Of a DNA stretch of 64,000 nucleotides, positions 36,212-43,872 are shown one piece after another. This stretch comes from Gemmatimonadota bacterium (GTDB taxonomy: Bacteria; Gemmatimonadota; Gemmatimonadetes; Longimicrobiales; Gaopeijiaceae): contig JADFSR010000001.1 of assembly GCA_022560615.1 (NCBI GenBank), positions 124,001-188,000 of the forward strand, in the 5' to 3' direction. The position numbers and the translations under genes were made by a program. Below the pieces are notes generated by a model that saw nothing but the letters and a program-made list of their open reading frames with translations, did not search any database and was not told where the DNA came from. Positions within the stretch are counted from its first letter, which is position 1, and each line of letters starts with the position of its first letter.

Positions 36212-37294
36212 TCAGTGGCTCTGGGCCGGGGAGTCGGCGCCATCGGTGAAGATCGGGGTCGTGCTTCCCGTCACTTCGATCATCCCGAGCGCACCCTTGT
36301 CGAACGCACGGAAGATCGAGTGATCGACCATGATGTAGGTGCCTGGAACGTCGGCGCGGAACTCGGCGATCGCTGCGCCACCGGCCGGGATGAGGGTGGT
36401 CTGAACATTATTGCTCACCGTGGTCCCGCCCCCGGCATAGACGTTGTCGAAGATCTCCCCGATGACGTGGAACGACGACACGAGGTTCGGCCCGCCGTTT
36501 CCGACGAACAGGCGGATCCGCTCGCCTTGTCGGGCCTGAAGAGCCTTGTCACCGACCATCGATCCCAGTGACCCGTTGAACAGCACGTAGTCGGGGATCT
36601 CGGTGAGGGCCTCGGCGTAGTCGAAGGCGTGGTGGCCTGCCTCACCCGTCTTGCCTTCGGTGTAGAACTCGCCCTGCATCACGTAGAACTCACGGTCGAC
36701 CTCGGGCAGTCCCTCTTTGGGCTCGACCAGGATGAGGCCGTACATGCCGTTCCCGATGTGCATGCCGACCGGTGCGACCGCGCAGTGATAGACGTACAGA
36801 CCCGGGTTGATGGCGCGGAACGTGAAGGACGTCTCCTGACCGGGAACCGTGAAGGTCGCCTTGGCTCCTCCGCCCGGCCCCGTCACGGCATGCAGGTCGA
36901 TGTTGTGCGCCGCGACGCTCGTGGGGTGGTTGCTCAGGTGGAACTCGACCTCGTCGCCCTCGCGGACTCGGATGAATTTGCCCGGGACAGAGCCGCCAAA
37001 CGTCCAGAACGTGTACTCCACGCCGGGCGCGATCTCTTTCTTCACCTCCACGGTTTCCAGCTTGACCACGACCCTGGTGGCGTAGTCCCGAGTGATGGGA
37101 GGCGGTACGAGCGGGGCGTCGGTGAGAAAAGCGGTCTCCGAGCCTCGGAGAGACGGGAGGTTCGGCGCGTCCAGGGAAAATGCGGTGCCCGCCGGCTCCT
37201 CACCCCGCGCAAAGCTCAGAAGCAGTACGGACAGAGTAGTCAGTCCGACGAGAAGCGTCCAGAACGACCCGGAGCGCTTGGTTTTTTTCGTCAT
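36212..37294 (-). CDS. nirK: Copper-containing nitrite reductase NirK
   Basis: A 360-residue two-domain multicopper enzyme that reduces nitrite to nitric oxide. All copper residues are visible: HNIDLHA (type 1 His, active-site Asp, type 2 His), [18 protein letters not shown] (type 2 His, type 1 Cys, His and Met), the second-domain [14 protein letters not shown] (catalytic His) and [12 protein letters not shown] (type 2 His). A signal anchor ([21 protein letters not shown]) exports it. The ATG at 37294 has GAGGTGAT upstream and overlaps the rrf2 stop by four bases. Confidence 0.95.
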   Translation of the reverse strand: MTKKTKRSGSFWTLLVGLTTLSVLLLSFARGEEPAGTAFSLDAPNLPSLRGSETAFLTDAPLVPPPITRDYATRVVVKLETVEVKKEIAPGVEYTFWTFGGSVPGKFIRVREGDEVEFHLSNHPTSVAAHNIDLHAVTGPGGGAKATFTVPGQETSFTFRAINPGLYVYHCAVAPVGMHIGNGMYGLILVEPKEGLPEVDREFYVMQGEFYTEGKTGEAGHHAFDYAEALTEIPDYVLFNGSLGSMVGDKALQARQGERIRLFVGNGGPNLVSSFHVIGEIFDNVYAGGGTTVSNNVQTTLIPAGGAAIAEFRADVPGTYIMVDHSIFRAFDKGALGMIEVTGSTTPIFTDGADSPAQSH

Positions 37295-37797
37295 GGTGAT
37301 ATCACCTCGAGAGGCTGTTCGGCCTCGGGTTTTTCGTTGGGGGCGGCCTCGAATTCGCCGCCCAGGAGGTCGGCCACGGAAGTCTCTTCCATGGGCCGGA
37401 GGACCTGCTCGACGAGCGTGATCCACCGGACGTGCACTTCGCATGGATCGCTCGGATCGCAGGGGTGATCGCCGAGCAGGCACGTCGGCGATGATTGCAC
37501 CGACTCGCCTACGGCTTCGAGCACCCTGGAGGCGGGAAGGGACGCTGGGTGAACGAGTAGCTCGAAACCGCCCTTGGGTCCGCGCGCACTCCTAAGTAGC
37601 CCTCGCTGAACGAGACGCCGCAACGTCTTGCTCAGGTAGTTCTTTGGTGCGCCGAGTGCTCGAGCGATCTCGCTCGCCGCCACCAGCCCTTTGGCTCTGT
37701 GTCGGGCCAGGTAAAGGACCGCCCTCAGCGCGTGCTCAGCGGTCTGAGACAGCAGCGGAAGCCGTGGCGGATCGGATTGTGCATTTCGCATGTACAT
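37291..37797 (-). CDS. Rrf2-family transcriptional regulator with cysteine cluster
   Basis: A 168-residue regulator. The N-terminal winged helix ([50 protein letters not shown]) is Rrf2-like. Three cysteines in [14 protein letters not shown] (C-x6-C-x5-C) are placed like the iron-sulfur ligands of NsrR and IscR. An NsrR-type NO sensor would make sense because the gene is coupled to nirK by a four-base overlap. Whether it binds a cluster and which sites it binds are not known from sequence. Confidence 0.88.
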   Translation of the reverse strand: MYMRNAQSDPPRLPLLSQTAEHALRAVLYLARHRAKGLVAASEIARALGAPKNYLSKTLRRLVQRGLLRSARGPKGGFELLVHPASLPASRVLEAVGESVQSSPTCLLGDHPCDPSDPCEVHVRWITLVEQVLRPMEETSVADLLGGEFEAAPNEKPEAEQPLEVISP

Positions 37798-37849
37798 ATC
37801 CTAAATCCTGGAAGGGGTTCGGTCCGTCGGGCCATTTCCGGTGCGATCC

Positions 37850-37864
37850 GTGGGGAATTCCCCC
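37850..37864. promoter_or_regulatory. Perfect GGGGAATTCCCC palindrome between rrf2 and tetR
   Basis: The sequence GTGGGGAATTCCCCC contains a perfect 12-base palindrome in the 129-base divergent region between the rrf2-nirK operon and tetR-ric. It is the most symmetrical copy of the local operator family and could control both directions. Confidence 0.6.
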
Positions 37865-37898
37865 TCAAGACGGGCGGGTCCCACAGGGGATCTTGTTA

Positions 37899-37916
37899 TA
37901 AGTAAATAGTTACTTA
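37899..37916. promoter_or_regulatory. Inverted repeat just upstream of tetR, probable TetR operator
   Basis: TAAGTAAATAGTTACTTA is a perfect seven-base inverted repeat with a four-base spacer, ending 10 bases before the tetR start. It is AT-rich in a GC-rich genome and overlaps a TATAAG hexamer, so binding would block transcription. The design fits TetR autoregulation. Confidence 0.65.
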
Positions 37917-37926
37917 CATTGCATCG

Positions 37927-38526
37927 ATGCGGACACAAGTGAGAAAGCCGTCAGCCCAACGGCGAGTAGAGATCGCCGAGGCGATCCTCCGAATCATCGG
38001 GGAACGGGGACTCCCATCGGTCACGATGAACGTGATCGCATCGGAGGTCGGTCTGACGTCCGGCGGACTCTTTCGACACTTCTCGTCACGGGAAGAAATG
38101 CTGGAGGCCGCGGTGCGTCTGGGGTTGGCCAGGATCGAGGCGACCTACCCCGACGACTCCACGCCACCGGTGGAACGACTGCTGCAACTGGCCAAGCGGA
38201 GAATCCGACTCCTCGGGTCCGACCCGGGTCTGGCCTGGCTGTTGCGCTCGGAGGAGGCGCTGCTGACGCTGCCGCCTGCGGCGGTGTCCGCGATTCGCGC
38301 GGTGGTAGCCCGATCTAAAGGCTACATCCTGGAGGCGCTGCGTGAGGCCGCGGCCGAGGGGAGCATCCGCAACGACATCGAACCACAAATCCTGTTGGTC
38401 CCGTTCGTCGGGACGGTGCATGTGCTCATTGGGGCCCGTGGCGCGCAGCGGTTCGCGACGGAAGACATGGAGGCCGCATCGGATCGTGTACTACGAGCGC
38501 TCATGACGCTGTTCAAGAGACACTAA
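37927..38526 (+). CDS. TetR-family transcriptional regulator
   Basis: A 199-residue regulator. The N-terminal helix-turn-helix (RRVEIAEAILRIIGERGLPSVTMNVIASEVGLTSGGLFRHFSSREEMLEAAV) is typical TetR. The C-terminal helical domain would bind a ligand that cannot be deduced. It starts a transcript with ric 17 bases downstream and has a likely self-operator at 37899-37916. Control of NO-damage repair by a TetR protein is plausible from position only. Confidence 0.9.
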   Translation: MRTQVRKPSAQRRVEIAEAILRIIGERGLPSVTMNVIASEVGLTSGGLFRHFSSREEMLEAAVRLGLARIEATYPDDSTPPVERLLQLAKRRIRLLGSDPGLAWLLRSEEALLTLPPAAVSAIRAVVARSKGYILEALREAAAEGSIRNDIEPQILLVPFVGTVHVLIGARGAQRFATEDMEAASDRVLRALMTLFKRH

Positions 38527-38543
38527 AAATTATGGAGCCACAT

Positions 38544-39215
38544 ATGCTGATCACAAACGAGACCAAGGTCGGGCAAATCGCCGCCGAACATCCCATGGCC
38601 ACGCGAGTCTTTGCGCGCCACGGCATCGACTTCTGCTGCGGCGGAGGCAGGCCGCTTCAGGACGTCTGCGAACGCAAGGGCCTCGATGTCGAGTCGATCC
38701 TGTATGAGATCCGGGCCGAGCTGACCGAAGACCCTAGCTGCTCAGTGCGTTGGGACCGCGCGGAGCTGGGCGACCTCATCGACCATATCATCACCGCGTA
38801 TCACCGTCCCCTGAGCGAGGAACTCCCCCGGCTCGAGCTCATGGCACGGAAGGTGAATCGCGCTCACGGCGACAAGATGCCCGACGTGCTGCCCGAGCTC
38901 CTCTCGACGTTCGTCGAACTGAAGGCGGAGCTGGACGCCCACATGATGAAGGAGGAACAGATCCTCTTCCCGCTCATCCGGAGCGGGCAGGGAGCGCGTA
39001 GTTCGGCTCCGATGTCGGTGATGGAGCATGAGCACGAGTCGGCGGGTCGGGCACTCGAACGGCTGCGACACTTGACCAACGACTACACTGCTCCCGAAGG
39101 CGCCTGCAACACGTGGCGCGCGCTCTGGGTGGGCCTCGAGCAGTTCGAGACCGACATGCACGAGCACATCCACCTCGAGAACAACATCCTCTTTCCGAGA
39201 GCACGGATGGACTGA
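38544..39215 (+). CDS. ric: Iron-sulfur cluster repair di-iron protein (RIC/YtfE/ScdA)
   Basis: A 223-residue protein that repairs iron-sulfur centres damaged by NO or peroxide. The N-terminal ScdA domain has KVGQIAAEHPMATRVFARHGIDFCCGGGRPLQ with its CC pair. The hemerythrin-like domain contributes His and Glu ligands in LIDHIITAYHRPLSEELPRLE, LDAHMMKEEQILFP, MEHEHESAG and DMHEHIHLENNILFP. I took the ATG at 38544, preceded by GGAG, over the ATG at 38532. It shares a transcript with tetR in the nirK neighbourhood. Confidence 0.92.
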   Translation: MLITNETKVGQIAAEHPMATRVFARHGIDFCCGGGRPLQDVCERKGLDVESILYEIRAELTEDPSCSVRWDRAELGDLIDHIITAYHRPLSEELPRLELMARKVNRAHGDKMPDVLPELLSTFVELKAELDAHMMKEEQILFPLIRSGQGARSSAPMSVMEHEHESAGRALERLRHLTNDYTAPEGACNTWRALWVGLEQFETDMHEHIHLENNILFPRARMD

Positions 39216-39285
39216 TGGTCCGGTAGCCGCACAGGCCTGTCGACCAGGGCACGCTCGATGTGGTCAACTCGTCGGCGAGGGCCGT

Positions 39286-39299
39286 GTGGGGAAATCCCC
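39286..39299. promoter_or_regulatory. Putative operator upstream of the secreted Ig-like protein gene
   Basis: GTGGGGAAATCCCC, an almost perfect palindrome, lies 115 bases upstream of the next gene in the 199-base gap after ric. The rest of that gap shows no gene. Confidence 0.6.
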
Positions 39300-39414
39300 T
39301 ACAGCCCGACGCGTAGACTTCCCGACTCCCGGACCTCACGGTCCCAGAGCATTTTCGCGTCTCTTACTGTTTCTTCTTCCCGAAGGACCGTAATTCGCGA
39401 TAAGGAGTCGGGCA

Positions 39415-40227
39415 ATGAACAAGGGACGCATCGCGGGGGTTTTGGTCCTGGCAGTCGCTCTCGGCGCGGGAGAATCGCTCCAGGCGCAGCAGAACCCCGC
39501 CGCTCGTCTGCAGCCGAAGGGTCTCGGAGTCAGTCCTACATTCGAGGGCTGGTACGAGAACCCGGATGGTACGTACACGCTGTCGTGGGGCTTCATGAAC
39601 CGGAATACGGAGCAGATCCTCACCATCCCCGCCGGTTCCAACAACTCCGTCTCACCAGGCACCTTCGACCAGGGACAGCCCACGCACTTCATCCCGCGCC
39701 GCACTTACGGCCTGTTCACGGTCACCGTGCCCGCCGACTTCGGCACGGAGGAGCGTGTCACGTGGACCCTCGAAGCCAACGGCGAACGGTACGGGATCCC
39801 CGGCGGGCTCATCTCGAGCTACGAGACCGATAACCTCTACGCCCGTGGAACGGACCGGTATCCTCCGGTCGTCGTTCTCGAGGAGGGAGGGAAGGAGTCG
39901 AGGGGACCCAACGGAGTGTGGATCGGGCCGCTCGCCGCCAGAGTCGGTCAGCCGTTGTCGCTCACCGTCACGGCATGGGATGAGGATGAGAGGGAGGTCA
40001 ACCTGCGCTGGTTCAAGTACGACGGTCCGGGCGAGGTGACATTCGAGGAACAGGAGATGGCCATCGCAGAGGGGAGCGTCGAGGCAACGACCACCGCCTC
40101 GTTCAGCGAGCCGGGGAACTACGTCGTGTTCGTGCGGGCCGGTCATACCGATACGAGGGTGGCTTCCGCAGGCATGGAGCAGTGCTGTTGGACCAACGGC
40201 TACGTTCGCGTCACCGTCGCGCGTTAA
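39415..40227 (+). CDS. Secreted Ig-like-domain protein, unknown
   Basis: A 270-residue protein with AAGGAG upstream and a signal peptide ending SLQAQ. The mature part contains repeated beta-strand segments; its second half (GQPLSLTVTAWDEDEREVNLRWFKYDGPGEVTFEEQE, then ASFSEPGNYVVFVRAGH) has the look of an Ig or PKD-like fold. A CC pair (EQCCWTNGYVRVTVAR) closes it. It is cotranscribed with the downstream cytochrome c/copper protein, 29 bases away, and may be its partner. I do not recognise a named family. Confidence 0.65.
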   Translation: MNKGRIAGVLVLAVALGAGESLQAQQNPAARLQPKGLGVSPTFEGWYENPDGTYTLSWGFMNRNTEQILTIPAGSNNSVSPGTFDQGQPTHFIPRRTYGLFTVTVPADFGTEERVTWTLEANGERYGIPGGLISSYETDNLYARGTDRYPPVVVLEEGGKESRGPNGVWIGPLAARVGQPLSLTVTAWDEDEREVNLRWFKYDGPGEVTFEEQEMAIAEGSVEATTTASFSEPGNYVVFVRAGHTDTRVASAGMEQCCWTNGYVRVTVAR

Positions 40228-40256
40228 CTCGGTACCATCGCAAGAGGAGAAGCATC

Positions 40257-41594
40257 ATGAACGGAGTGAACACAAACGACGAATCCCGCATGCGGTGGAG
40301 TCGGTGGCTGGCGATGCCATTCCTGGCCGCCGTCGCGCTGCTCTCATTCCAGGGCGACGTCCTGGCTCAGGAGGGCGGTGAGGTCACGTTCTCGAGGGAC
40401 GTCGCCCCAATCCTGCAGGAGAACTGCCAGCAGTGCCACCAGGAGGGTGCCATCGGTCCGATGTCGCTGATGACGCATTCAGACGCTCGGCGCTATGCAC
40501 GGCGCATCCGCGACAAAGTGTCCCAGCGGCTCATGCCGCCCTGGCACGTGAACCCGCACATCGGCATCCAGGACTTCAAGAATGACGGGTCGTTGACCGA
40601 GGAGGAGATCGCGACCATCGTGCAGTGGGTAGACGCAGGCGCCCCGGAGGGTGATCCGGCCGACCTGCCGGCACCGGTCGAGTGGCCCACGGGCGAGCAC
40701 TTCCTGATGCTCCCGAAGCTCGGGCCGCCCGATCTCGTGATCAAGACCGACCCGTTCGACGTCCCCTCCCACGGAAACGACCAGTGGTGGCGACCTACTG
40801 CCGAGACGGGGCTGAAGACCGACCGCTGGGTCCGAGCGGTGGAGGTACTGCCCTCCTATCCGCTGGGGCGTGGGGTCACGCACCACTTCCTGGCGACCGC
40901 GGTGCAGGAGGAGAGCATTGGCGGACTGCTGACCGAGTGGGCGCTCGGCAAGGTGGGTGAGGAATATCAAGAGGGGACCGGGAAGCTGCTGCAGGCCAAC
41001 GGGAAGATCCGCTTCGAGGTCCACTACTACCCCAACGGCACGGCGGCCCCGGCCGACCAAGTGTCTCTGGGAATCTGGCTTTACCCCGAGGGCTATGAGC
41101 CGGAGTTCCCGACGGTGCTGAGGATGTTCAACGTCGCCCCACAGCGCACTCTGGAGATCCCTCCGCACTCGACGCCGATGTACGAGAACGAGTGGGTCAT
41201 GCAGGACCCCGTTCGCATCCAGAGCTTCCAAGCCCACTTCCACCTGAGGGGGAAGGGGGCGTCGATGGAGGCGATCTACCCGGACGGACGGAAGGAGCTG
41301 TTCAGCGTCATCGACAACTTCCAGTTCAACTGGCACACCAACTACATCTACGCGGACCATGTCGCGCCGCTTCTGCCGAAGGGCACGGTCCTCAAGTTCA
41401 ACATGTGGTACGACAACACTGCGGACAATCCGACGAACCCCCATCCCGATGATTTCGTGACGTGGGGCGACCGGGCGGCGGACGAGATGGGACACATGTG
41501 GATCGGTGTCACGACCCTCACGCAAGAGGCCTACGACAGGCTCGTGCTGGAGAGAACAGCCCGCGTAGCGGCTGATGAAGGAGAGAACAACTAA
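40257..41594 (+). CDS. Cytochrome c fused to a PHM-like copper monooxygenase domain
   Basis: A 445-residue exported protein (signal ending DVLAQ). The N-terminal domain has one heme c site, CQQCH, with a candidate axial Met in PMSLM or RLMPPW. The rest resembles the two copper domains of peptidylglycine alpha-hydroxylating monooxygenase. THHFL supplies the paired His of the first copper, and FQAHFHLRGKG (H-x-H) plus ADEMGHMWIG supply the second. Such cytochrome/ascorbate-dependent-monooxygenase-like fusions occur in several environmental phyla; substrates are unknown. The ATG at 40257 has AGAGGAGA upstream. Confidence 0.75.
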   Translation: MNGVNTNDESRMRWSRWLAMPFLAAVALLSFQGDVLAQEGGEVTFSRDVAPILQENCQQCHQEGAIGPMSLMTHSDARRYARRIRDKVSQRLMPPWHVNPHIGIQDFKNDGSLTEEEIATIVQWVDAGAPEGDPADLPAPVEWPTGEHFLMLPKLGPPDLVIKTDPFDVPSHGNDQWWRPTAETGLKTDRWVRAVEVLPSYPLGRGVTHHFLATAVQEESIGGLLTEWALGKVGEEYQEGTGKLLQANGKIRFEVHYYPNGTAAPADQVSLGIWLYPEGYEPEFPTVLRMFNVAPQRTLEIPPHSTPMYENEWVMQDPVRIQSFQAHFHLRGKGASMEAIYPDGRKELFSVIDNFQFNWHTNYIYADHVAPLLPKGTVLKFNMWYDNTADNPTNPHPDDFVTWGDRAADEMGHMWIGVTTLTQEAYDRLVLERTARVAADEGENN

Positions 41595-41624
41595 GTAAGG
41601 GGCATCCTCCAACACGATGCGAGA

Positions 41625-41654
41625 GGATGGGTGCACCGATCGGTGCACCCATCC
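41625..41654. terminator. Perfect 30-base palindrome, probable bidirectional terminator
   Basis: Thirteen bases (GGATGGGTGCACC) pair perfectly with GGTGCACCCATCC around a central GATC, 31 bases after the cytochrome/PHM gene stop. It is followed by a run of nine C residues rather than T, so it is a strong hairpin but not a classical intrinsic terminator. It may also be a protein-binding palindrome. Confidence 0.55.
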
Positions 41655-41717
41655 GGCCCCCCCCCGAGTTGACGCATCCCGCGTCCGTGCGTAGAGCTAC
41701 TTCGTCGGAACAAACTG

Positions 41718-41749
41718 CGGCCCGGCAAGGCTTTCGCCTCACCGGGCCG
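41718..41749. terminator. Hairpin in the gap after the cytochrome/PHM gene
   Basis: CGGCCCGG pairs with CCGGGCCG, and an inner stem AGGC-TTTC-GCCT sits in the loop. The two-part hairpin could terminate transcription or be a small structured RNA; nothing decides between them. Confidence 0.4.
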
Positions 41750-41840
41750 ATTGGGTGCCTGCGACCCTCCCGCCAACAGGCAACCCAGAGCCGACCTTGC
41801 GATCGGTCAGTCAGGATAGACGAGGCGCGTCGCCGACGCT

Positions 41841-41965
41841 GTGGGGAAACACCGGTGCACGGCTGTGGGGGAAATCCCGACGGATGACGGTTGGGCATCC
41901 GCAGGGGAAATTCCCCACACGGGCCCGCGGGAGATTCCCGAGATCGTGCCGTGAAGGGAATTGGT
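41841..41965. promoter_or_regulatory. Array of five palindromic operator-like sites
   Basis: Five related motifs occur in 125 bases: GTGGGGAAACACC (41841), GTGGGGGAAATCCCG (41865), AGGGGAAATTCCCCACA (41903), CGGGAGATTCCCG (41928) and the weaker GTGAAGGGAATTGG (41951). Their GGGGAAA cores are spaced 25, 36, 25 and 26 bases apart. The array lies 120-245 bases upstream of the secreted protein gene at 42085 and contains the densest set of these sites in the window. Confidence 0.65.
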
Positions 41966-42084
41966 AGCGTTCCATTGTCGAGCGCCGGCATGCGGCGATT
42001 CCGGGCCGGTGCACGACCAGCCGTTCACTGCTCCGGCTGAGGGCAGCCGAAGCAGTCATGCTACTGCTATTGGAGGGCAACGGA

Positions 42085-42603
42085 ATGAGACCCCTACACC
42101 GACTCGGCGCCTGGACACTCCCCGTTTGCGGTCTGGCGATGCTCATGGCTCAGGGAGTAGCCGGTCAGGATGTCGACCAGCAGGCCACCAGATGGTATCC
42201 CTACCTCGACCGCCAGCACGACGCGGCCATGGCCCACTACACTCCCTCCAAGGGGGGTCTGGAAGAGGCCGCCTGGAGACATGGCCTCGTCTCGCTGCTG
42301 CGTACAGAGGACGACGCGCGGCGCTTTGAATGCCTGCTCCAACAAGCCCAAATACTCCATGCGTTGGGCCATGCCGACGCATCCCGGGCATACCTGGAGG
42401 AAGCGGCTCAGCAAGCTGAGGCAACGGGTGATACGTACGGCGCGGCCATGACCTTCGTCGACGCGGCGATCGTGGCGCAGGAGACAGGAGACGGTTGGTC
42501 GGCTCGCGAACTCGCCGGGAAGGCAAGGGCTTTGGTCTCCTCCCCCAACCTGGACATCAATCAGCGAGCGGCAGTTCTGAGGCGGTTGGATCCAGGCTGG
42601 TAA
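42085..42603 (+). CDS. Small secreted helical (TPR-like) protein, unknown
   Basis: A 172-residue protein starting at the ATG at 42085 with GGAGG upstream. The signal peptide ends GVAGQ. The mature part is helical with a repeat-like alternation (ECLLQQAQILHALGHADASRAYLEEAAQQAEATGDTYGAAMTFVDAAIVAQ) reminiscent of TPR units. No family is recognised. Its promoter region carries the five-site operator array, so it is probably strongly regulated with the NO/anaerobic genes. Confidence 0.6.
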   Translation: MRPLHRLGAWTLPVCGLAMLMAQGVAGQDVDQQATRWYPYLDRQHDAAMAHYTPSKGGLEEAAWRHGLVSLLRTEDDARRFECLLQQAQILHALGHADASRAYLEEAAQQAEATGDTYGAAMTFVDAAIVAQETGDGWSARELAGKARALVSSPNLDINQRAAVLRRLDPGW

Positions 42604-42621
42604 ACGTTCACTGGAGCCCGT

Positions 42622-42646
42622 GTGGCGGGTCCGGCGGAACCGCCAC
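42622..42646. terminator. Hairpin after the small secreted protein gene
   Basis: GTGGCGG pairs with CCGCCAC around a GC-rich loop, 19 bases after the stop codon. It probably marks the end of that transcript. Confidence 0.45.
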
Positions 42647-42669
42647 GCCGAGGCAAAAAGGGCAGACTG

Positions 42670-42701
42670 GGCGTTGGTGCAGTGGTTCATGCACCAACGC
42701 C
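42670..42701. promoter_or_regulatory. Long inverted repeat upstream of the benzoyl-CoA operon
   Basis: A perfect 12-base inverted repeat GGCGTTGGTGCA/TGCACCAACGCC with an eight-base spacer lies 101 bases upstream of the first gene of the operon. It could be a terminator, an operator for an aromatic-acid regulator, or an RNA hairpin. The central GGTGCA/TGCACC is shared with the 30-base palindrome at 41625. Confidence 0.5.
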
Positions 42702-42801
42702 ATCGCTCGAATGACCTGTATGTCACTTTTGCACTGAGGCGTGACCGCTCCCGAAGCGCCTTCGAACACCAGGTCGGCGCCCGCCGACGACGGAGGACAG
42801 G

Positions 42802-43872
42802 ATGGGACTCTTCGACACCCGCCCGGCTGATGACTTCGCTTTTGAGAATATCCTCTACGACAAGCGCGATTGGGTCGCGCGAATCACGCTCAACCGACCG
42901 CACAACTACAACGCGTATTCGACACCGGCGTTAGAGGAGCTGGCCACTGCGTTCCGGGACGCGTCCTTCGACGACGAGGTGGGCGTCATCGTTTACACCG
43001 GAGCCGGCGACCGCGCTTTTTGCACAGGCGGCGACGTGAAGGAGTACGAGGCCCTCTACACGACGAAGCCTCGCGACTACTGGAAGTACATGGGGCTCTT
43101 CCAGGCGTACATCGAGAGCATCGTGAACTCGGGCAAGCCTGTGATCGCGCGCCTGAACGGGATGGCGGTCGGCGGCGGGAACGAGTCTCAGATGGCGTGC
43201 GACCTGGCCGTGATGGCTGAGCACGCCTGGATCGGTCAGGTAGGCACTCGGGTCGGCAGCGTCGCAGCAGGCGGCGCGACCCAGTGGCTGCCGATCATGA
43301 TTGGCGACCGACGGGCCCGTGAGATGTTGTTCTTCAACGGCCAGATCCCCGCGCGGCAGTGCTTGGAGTGGGGTCTGGTCAACCGGGTCGTGCCGTCGGT
43401 CACAAAGGACGGCGACTTCGTCGAGGGTGCCACGGAAGCGGAGATCGAGAAGGCGCGCAAGGGCCAGGACGGCTACGCCATCAACCTGGATCGACTCGAC
43501 CAGACCGTAAGCGAGCTCGTAGAGAAGCTTCTACTTCAGTTCCCCGAGTGCGTCCGCTATACAAAACAACAGGTGAACTTCTGGAAGGATCTTGCCTGGC
43601 ACGGGACCATCGGCCACGCCCGCGACTGGCTCTCGACGCACTACACGAGCCGGGAGCCTTGGGAGGGTATGCGGGCCTTCGTGCAAAAGCGGCCGCCGCG
43701 GTACATGGAGATCCGGCAGGACGCCGCGGAGCGCGGTTCGAGCGAGTTCCTGTGGGGGCCTCCCGCGGCTTGTTGCCCCGCCTGCGGAGCCGAGGGGCTC
43801 CCGGCCGGCTTCCAGTTCTGTGGAGCGTGTGGTGAAGCTCTGGCACCGGTCGGGGTCGAGGCCGGACCATGA
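42802..43872 (+). CDS. oah: 6-oxocyclohex-1-ene-1-carbonyl-CoA hydrolase (Oah/BamA) with C-terminal zinc ribbon
   Basis: A 356-residue crotonase-fold hydrolase that opens the ring in the benzoyl-CoA pathway. Family blocks are YDKRDWVARITLNRPHNYNAYST, DRAFCTGGDVKEYEALYTTKPRDYWKYMGLFQ, NGMAVGGGNESQMACDLAVMAEHAWIGQVGTRVGSVAAGGATQWLP and GDRRAREMLFF, as in Oah/BamA and unlike ordinary enoyl-CoA hydratases. An added C-terminal tail, CCPACGAEGLP...FCGACGEAL, contains two CxxC pairs resembling a zinc ribbon. The ATG at 42802 has GGAGG upstream. It is the first gene of the operon and overlaps dch by four bases. Confidence 0.9.
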   Translation: MGLFDTRPADDFAFENILYDKRDWVARITLNRPHNYNAYSTPALEELATAFRDASFDDEVGVIVYTGAGDRAFCTGGDVKEYEALYTTKPRDYWKYMGLFQAYIESIVNSGKPVIARLNGMAVGGGNESQMACDLAVMAEHAWIGQVGTRVGSVAAGGATQWLPIMIGDRRAREMLFFNGQIPARQCLEWGLVNRVVPSVTKDGDFVEGATEAEIEKARKGQDGYAINLDRLDQTVSELVEKLLLQFPECVRYTKQQVNFWKDLAWHGTIGHARDWLSTHYTSREPWEGMRAFVQKRPPRYMEIRQDAAERGSSEFLWGPPAACCPACGAEGLPAGFQFCGACGEALAPVGVEAGP

